From Pseudoalteromonas sp. EB27 (GTDB lineage: Bacteria > Pseudomonadota > Gammaproteobacteria > Enterobacterales > Alteromonadaceae): 64,000 nucleotides of DNA. The stretch lies in NCBI RefSeq assembly GCF_001974875.1, contig NZ_MTQD01000006.1, forward strand, positions 1-64,000. Reading direction: 5' to 3'. This document shows, piece after piece, positions 60,441 through 64,000 of this stretch; position 1 is the stretch's first letter, and each line of letters opens with the position of its first letter. A program made the translations under genes and the position numbers. The notes beneath the pieces were generated by a model, which was not told the DNA's origin, made no database searches, and saw only the letters and a list, made by a program, of their open reading frames with translations.

Positions 60441-60522
60441 ATCGATTGTACCCAGTTAGAAACCCGGCTATGGTTTGTTTATCAAGATAAATAAACCAGT
60501 TAATTTACAGGTTCGTTATGTC
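60441..60522 (+). repeat. Direct repeat copy B, upstream of small membrane protein gene, with promoter
   Basis: The partner of 58405-58492. TTGTAC (60446-60451) and TATGGT (60469-60474) are 17 bp apart, as in copy A. It ends 21 bp before ATG 60544, so both copies supply the start region of the next gene. Confidence 0.75.
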
Positions 60523-60543
60523 TCTCGGAGGTTTTATCGCTCT

Positions 60544-60963
60544 ATGAATGTTTTTCTAATAATTGCAGGTACATTAAGTGCTGTTGTAGCAACTTTGCAT
60601 TTAGGTTGTATCTATTTTGGAGGTTCTTGGTATCGGTTCTTCGGTGCAGGAGAGCAAATGGCATTACTTTCTGAGCAAGGAAGTATTCAACCAACTCTTA
60701 TTACTAGTGTAATTGTTCTGATCCTATCAACTTGGTCATTGTATGCATTTTCAGCCGCAGGTGTGATTTTTAAACTTCCATTCATTCGCCTAGCTCTTGT
60801 ACTAATAACTTTTATTTATTTAGCCCGCGGTGTTGCTGGATTTTTTTTAATAAATAACCCTATGGGGCGTTCGCCTGAGTTTTGGGTTTGGAGTTCTATT
60901 ATTTGTTTATTTTTTGGTATTGTTCACTTTGTTGGTTTAAAACAACAATGGGCAAGCTTGTGA
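60544..60963 (+). CDS. Small four-helix membrane protein, unknown function
   Basis: A 139-residue integral membrane protein of a family I cannot name. Four hydrophobic helices are predicted at about 3-25, 50-75, 80-98 and 112-132. Between the first two is FGGSWYRFFGAGEQMALLSEQGS, a conserved-looking polar loop. ATG 60544 follows a CGGAGG site at 60526-60531, 12 nt upstream. A longer frame from 60475 would start inside the direct repeat and promoter. It has no close operon partner. Confidence 0.7.
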   Translation: MNVFLIIAGTLSAVVATLHLGCIYFGGSWYRFFGAGEQMALLSEQGSIQPTLITSVIVLILSTWSLYAFSAAGVIFKLPFIRLALVLITFIYLARGVAGFFLINNPMGRSPEFWVWSSIICLFFGIVHFVGLKQQWASL

Positions 60964-61080
60964 GTAAAGTGTAATCTAATAAAGAATCAAACAAGGGCTA
61001 TTACACTTGGCTTTTAGTAAAGCATTATATTTATAGTAAACTACTTCTCGCCAATAATTAACGGAACAAGGAATATTAAA

Positions 61081-61512
61081 ATGGATAAAATGTCAGTTCA
61101 CATAACCCCTAAACCTTTAGAAACTTACCCGCAAAAACAAACTTTAAAGGTGGTAGCTGATGGCGTAACCGAAAAAGCGACTATGCACAAAGCAGCGGAC
61201 CAAAGTGACCAAGTGGATATATCTGAAGAAGGAAAAGAAAAAAGTCTGGAAGATCAAAATCGAGAGGCGTTACGTAAATTATCAGGCAATGAAGATGTAA
61301 GCCAGGCATCGCAATCTGAAGAAGACCCACTTGATGAACAGATTGCTGAAATACAAGAAAAGATAGAAAAACTACTACAGGAAACTGCATTATTACGCAG
61401 TAAAGAAGATGAAGAGTCACAAGCTAAAGTGAAGGTGCTAGAAGCCGAAATTACAGGGCTTAACACTCAACTGATTGAGTTATTGAAACAGCAATTAGAA
61501 TCGGGTAAATAA
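61081..61512 (+). CDS. Coiled-coil hypothetical protein
   Basis: A 143-residue soluble protein of unknown function. The first half is hydrophilic and probably disordered, with SDQVDISEEGKE. Residues about 88-138 form heptads (EIQEKIEKLLQETALL, VKVLEAEITGLNTQLIELL), so a two-stranded coiled coil is expected. It lacks a signal peptide, cysteines and membrane helices. The DQVDIS phrase and the coiled coil recall FlxA-like or flagellum-associated small proteins, but this is not strong enough to name it. Confidence 0.65.
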   Translation: MDKMSVHITPKPLETYPQKQTLKVVADGVTEKATMHKAADQSDQVDISEEGKEKSLEDQNREALRKLSGNEDVSQASQSEEDPLDEQIAEIQEKIEKLLQETALLRSKEDEESQAKVKVLEAEITGLNTQLIELLKQQLESGK

Positions 61513-61708
61513 CAAGCACAGTAAGTATATGCTAAGGTAATTGGAGACAAGAACGTTATTAATAACATAATAAAGACGCTCATCTTAATTTTAAAACTAA
61601 AGGGGTTAACCCCTGATCTTACTAATCAAATTACTTAATTAACCAAAGTGGCTTATTGAAAGCCGCTACTTACTTTAAAAGCGCAGCGGCTCTTATCCCC
61701 TTTGTAAA

Positions 61709-62914
61709 TTAATTTGATGTCATCAACATTAGCTTTGCCTCTTTACCATCGGTTAATACCGCAACATTACCTTCAGCTGTTACAAACACATCCCGTAATC
61801 TACCTGTCGCCTCTGGGAATACGTGAGTTTGCGTAAATTCACCATTGGCCAGATTAACGCTGTACAGCTTTTTATCGACTAGTGTTGTGATTAGTACATG
61901 TTGTTGCAATGAAGGATAAGCGGCATGTTTAGAGCCGTAATACGCCATGCCTGATGGCGCTATTGATGGCGTCCAATTAACACTTGGTTTTTGCATGCCT
62001 TTATATTCGGTAAATGGTGAAATACGCGCTTGCGAGTAATCTTTACCGTAGGTGATTACCGGCCATCCGTAATTAGTGCCAGCGGTTAAGTAGTTTAGCT
62101 CGTCACCGCCTGCAGGGCCGTGTTCGTTGCTAACAATTTGCTGCGTATCGTAATCATAAACTAAGCCTTGAGGGTTACGGTGACCAAGTGAGTAAACAGC
62201 ATGTGCATTTTGGTTTTCGTGATTAATAAATGGATTATCTTTTGGGATGGTGCCATCTAGGTTTATACGTAATATTTTACCAAGTTGGCTGGTGATAACC
62301 TGTGCTTGCTCTCTAAAATCAAACCCATCGCCTGTTGAAACTAATAACGTATTGTCGGGTAGGACAAGGGCGCGTCCTGCGTAATGTTGCGGTGTGTTTT
62401 TATCAGTCGCTACTTTATAAATAACGTTAGGCTTTGAAAAGTCAGTGCCATTAAACGTGGCTTTGGCAACAACAAGCCTGTTTGCGCTTGCATCACCTTG
62501 GGCATAAGTAAAAATAACTTCTTTTGAGTCGTTATAATCTGGTGATAATACAATGTCGAGTAAACCACCTTGGCCTGCAACGTATAAACCTGTTAGGTTT
62601 AATTTTACTCTTGATTGCACGTTGTTTTTAACTATAACTATGTGGCCATCACGCTCTGTAATTAACCATGTGCCGTTTGGTAGTTTAACCATGCTCCACG
62701 GAGACTGCAGATGCGTAGCCAGTGTTTTTGTACTGTATTGCTCCTTTGGTAATGCGGCTTGTGCATTAACAGAAAACGAAAAAAGCGAAAGCAGAGTAAA
62801 AATAGAGATACATTGTTTACCGGGCAAGCCTTTGCTAGCATGACTAGTATAAGAGAAAAGCTTTATTTTAAGTTGAGATAACCATGTCGTTTTTAACACG
62901 TATGTTGCCTTCAT
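61709..62914 (-). CDS. PQQ-dependent sugar (aldose/sorbosone) dehydrogenase-like protein
   Basis: A six-bladed beta-propeller of the soluble GDH-B/Asd family, about 350 residues after the signal. LQSPWSMVKLPNGTWLITERDGHI, GLLDIVLSPDY, HYAGRALVLPDNTLLVSTGDG, LGHRNPQGLVYD and NEHGPAGGDELNYLTAGTNYGWP are classical, including the catalytic His of the HxGR/HYAG region. It would oxidise aldoses in the periplasm. The signal peptide (IFTLLSLFSFSVNAQA) lies about residues 37-52 from the longest start at 62914; no better ATG exists between, so the true start is uncertain and may be a TTG near 62826. The longest frame overlaps the divergent membrane gene by 31 nt. Confidence 0.85.
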   Translation of the reverse strand: MKATYVLKTTWLSQLKIKLFSYTSHASKGLPGKQCISIFTLLSLFSFSVNAQAALPKEQYSTKTLATHLQSPWSMVKLPNGTWLITERDGHIVIVKNNVQSRVKLNLTGLYVAGQGGLLDIVLSPDYNDSKEVIFTYAQGDASANRLVVAKATFNGTDFSKPNVIYKVATDKNTPQHYAGRALVLPDNTLLVSTGDGFDFREQAQVITSQLGKILRINLDGTIPKDNPFINHENQNAHAVYSLGHRNPQGLVYDYDTQQIVSNEHGPAGGDELNYLTAGTNYGWPVITYGKDYSQARISPFTEYKGMQKPSVNWTPSIAPSGMAYYGSKHAAYPSLQQHVLITTLVDKKLYSVNLANGEFTQTHVFPEATGRLRDVFVTAEGNVAVLTDGKEAKLMLMTSN

Positions 62915-63336
62915 TTTTAGTTTCTTGGTTACTTACATTCACACTTGCTAGCTTGTTTCATAGCCAATACGTTGTCAATGAATTAGTTAATGTAGGTGTA
63001 GTGGTGGGCTTTAGTGATCGGGTTAGTTTAACGCTTGATGATTGGCTAGGCCTATTACCTACCTACGGGGCTATTATTGCTGTGGCACTTGCCATCGCTT
63101 TTTTTGCTACAACAAAGCTTAATAAAAAGGTTCAAAAATACAGTACTCAGCTATTTGTTATTGCTGGCATTGTGGCATTTGCTATTGTGTTAATTGCCAT
63201 TGAATCAATTATGAATATTCATATTATAGCGGGCGCAAGAGGCTGGGGTTTTTATGCTCAACTGCTTGCAGGCGCGGTAGGTGGTTTTGCGTTTTCGCAA
63301 TTATTTAAGGCAGCTAAAATACAAAAAGCGTGTTGA
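62884..63336 (+). CDS. Small four-helix membrane protein, unknown function
   Basis: A 150-residue inner-membrane protein with four hydrophobic helices (about 7-30, 55-78, 88-108 and 120-142). LDDWLGLLPTYGAIIAVALAIAFF and the final GARGWGFYAQLLAGAVGGFAFSQLF have the look of a conserved family, which I cannot name. It starts back to back with the sugar dehydrogenase, whose longest frame overlaps it. An Na+ or proton-linked role cannot be inferred. Confidence 0.72.
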   Translation: MSFLTRMLPSFLVSWLLTFTLASLFHSQYVVNELVNVGVVVGFSDRVSLTLDDWLGLLPTYGAIIAVALAIAFFATTKLNKKVQKYSTQLFVIAGIVAFAIVLIAIESIMNIHIIAGARGWGFYAQLLAGAVGGFAFSQLFKAAKIQKAC

Positions 63337-63383
63337 TGTGTGAATATAAGTACGGTTGATACGTTATTTGATGATTAACAAAT

Positions 63384-63416
63384 AAAGGCTGCTGTTTATT
63401 GTAAACAGCGGCCTTT
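63384..63416. terminator. Terminator between the convergent membrane-protein and Nramp genes
   Basis: AAAGGCTGCTGTTTA pairs with TAAACAGCGGCCTTT (one mismatch) around a 3-nt loop. A-rich and T-rich flanks suggest action in both directions. Confidence 0.7.
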
Positions 63417-63438
63417 AAATATGATTTTTAGAGTTTAA

Positions 63439-64000
63439 TTAAAAAATTAAACTAATTAGTTTGTAGCTACTTAGCCCAAAAATTAGGATTAAAACGGGTA
63501 GGGTGACTAGGTTTAAAGCCAAAGAGTTAGTGTAGTTTCCCATAACCCCTTTTTGATTAACCAGCCATACAAGGTAGGTGCTAACAATAGGGAGTAATAA
63601 CCCGTTAGCCGCTTGTGCGAATATAATCACCGCTACTGGGTCTAAACCTAATGAGGCCACCGCAGCACCAAACAATAAAATAACAATAGCAACGCCTTTA
63701 AAGCGTAAGTTACCCATATCGTTTGACCAACCTAACATGCCGCATACGGCGTAAGCACCGGCAAGTGGCGCTGTAATAGCGCTTGTTAAACCTGCAGCAA
63801 ATAAACCAATAGCAAAAAAGTAATGAGCGGCGTCGCCAAGCAATGGCTCTAGCTGTACGGCCATGTTGGCCGCACTAATTTGCCCTGCATCTGTGCCATA
63901 AAAGGCAACTGATGCAGTAGATAAAATAGCTAACGTGATGACACCGCCTAAAGTGATTGATAGGCCTGTATCAACATTTGTTTCTTTAATCATTTTTTGC
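63439..64000 (-). CDS. Nramp-family metal transporter, C-terminal part, cut by window end
   Basis: The C-terminal 187 residues of an Nramp-type divalent-metal transporter; the frame stays open to the window edge, so the apparent ATG at 63993 is internal. FAAGLTSAITAPLAGAYAVCGMLG is the transmembrane-6-like helix-break region with the conserved Ala/Thr residues near the substrate site. AANGLLLPIVSTYLVWLVNQKGVMG is the next helix and loop. At least five helices are seen. The substrate (manganese, iron or other) cannot be told from this half. A shared terminator follows the gene. Confidence 0.82.
   Translation of the reverse strand, partial: QKMIKETNVDTGLSITLGGVITLAILSTASVAFYGTDAGQISAANMAVQLEPLLGDAAHYFFAIGLFAAGLTSAITAPLAGAYAVCGMLGWSNDMGNLRFKGVAIVILLFGAAVASLGLDPVAVIIFAQAANGLLLPIVSTYLVWLVNQKGVMGNYTNSLALNLVTLPVLILIFGLSSYKLISLIF

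Noticed and set aside
60475..60543. Extended N-terminus for the small membrane protein
   Set aside because: It would start inside the promoter of repeat copy B, and ATG 60544 has its own upstream CGGAGG.
61181..61466. Two minus-strand frames opposite the coiled-coil gene
   Set aside because: They mirror the repetitive coiled-coil codons on the other strand and lack ribosome binding sites.

Overview
The window is a chromosomal segment of a marine gammaproteobacterium, most likely Pseudoalteromonas or a close alteromonad. The reasons are low G+C, the conserved orders cspD/clpS-clpA/infA-bpt-aat-trxB and ald/lrp-ftsK-lolA-rarA-crcB-serS, a monomeric NADP isocitrate dehydrogenase, and short ATACCAATT/AATTGGTAT palindromes. 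No database search was possible, so family names rest on motifs and gene order.

Region 1 (about 1-25,410) is an exopolysaccharide/biofilm locus laid out like the Vibrio fischeri syp locus. Read on the minus strand it runs: glycosyltransferase (J-like), flippase (K), polymerase/ligase (L), acetyltransferase (M), glycosyltransferase (N), Wzz chain-length protein (O), glycosyltransferase (P), then one fused protein covering Q and R (GT2 plus undecaprenyl-phosphate sugar transferase). After these come A (STAS), B (OmpA-like lipoprotein), C (SLBB export protein), D (degenerate CpsD-like ATPase), E (RsbW-like kinase/receiver/PP2C) and G (sigma-54 activator). The J-R block therefore precedes A-G, and no SypF hybrid kinase is present; a stand-alone Hpt protein lies beside the locus. 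Flanking plus-strand genes encode a YvcK-like protein and two more glycosyltransferases. An EEP-family protein and a LruC-protein/lipoprotein operon complete the region.

The most interesting signal is regulatory. Four perfect copies of a 13-bp palindrome, TTGCA-W3-TGCAA (the form described for LuxO operators), lie in four intergenic regions of this locus. Each sits 70-135 bp upstream of a well-formed -24/-12 (sigma-54) promoter, in front of yvcK-like, sypA-like, a GT2 gene and the LruC operon. The locus also encodes a LuxO/SypG-type activator with GAFTGA. This suggests a self-contained sigma-54 regulon joining polysaccharide export to a secreted matrix-like protein.

Region 2 (25,411-30,360) has a histidine kinase and its probable partner, a REC-DUF3369-degenerate GGDEF-EAL c-di-GMP phosphodiesterase. 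A gene-poor stretch follows, then two tandem tRNA-Val(GAC) genes with a strong sigma-70 promoter.

Region 3 (30,470-58,112) is core genome: DUF3080 lipoprotein, MATE pump, riboflavin synthase, fructosamine-kinase-like protein, DUF445 protein, an HNH-like Cys protein, a pair of amidohydrolases (one without metal ligands), icd, cspD, clpS-clpA, infA, bpt, aat, trxB, pssA, ald, lrp, ftsK, lolA, rarA, crcB and serS.

Region 4 (58,113-64,000) is patchy. A dGTPase gene lies between two imperfect direct repeats of about 85 bp, each carrying a promoter. It is followed by a 3' remnant of a PQQ-type sugar dehydrogenase whose intact relative is 1.4 kb away. Small membrane and coiled-coil proteins, the full dehydrogenase and a truncated Nramp transporter close the window.
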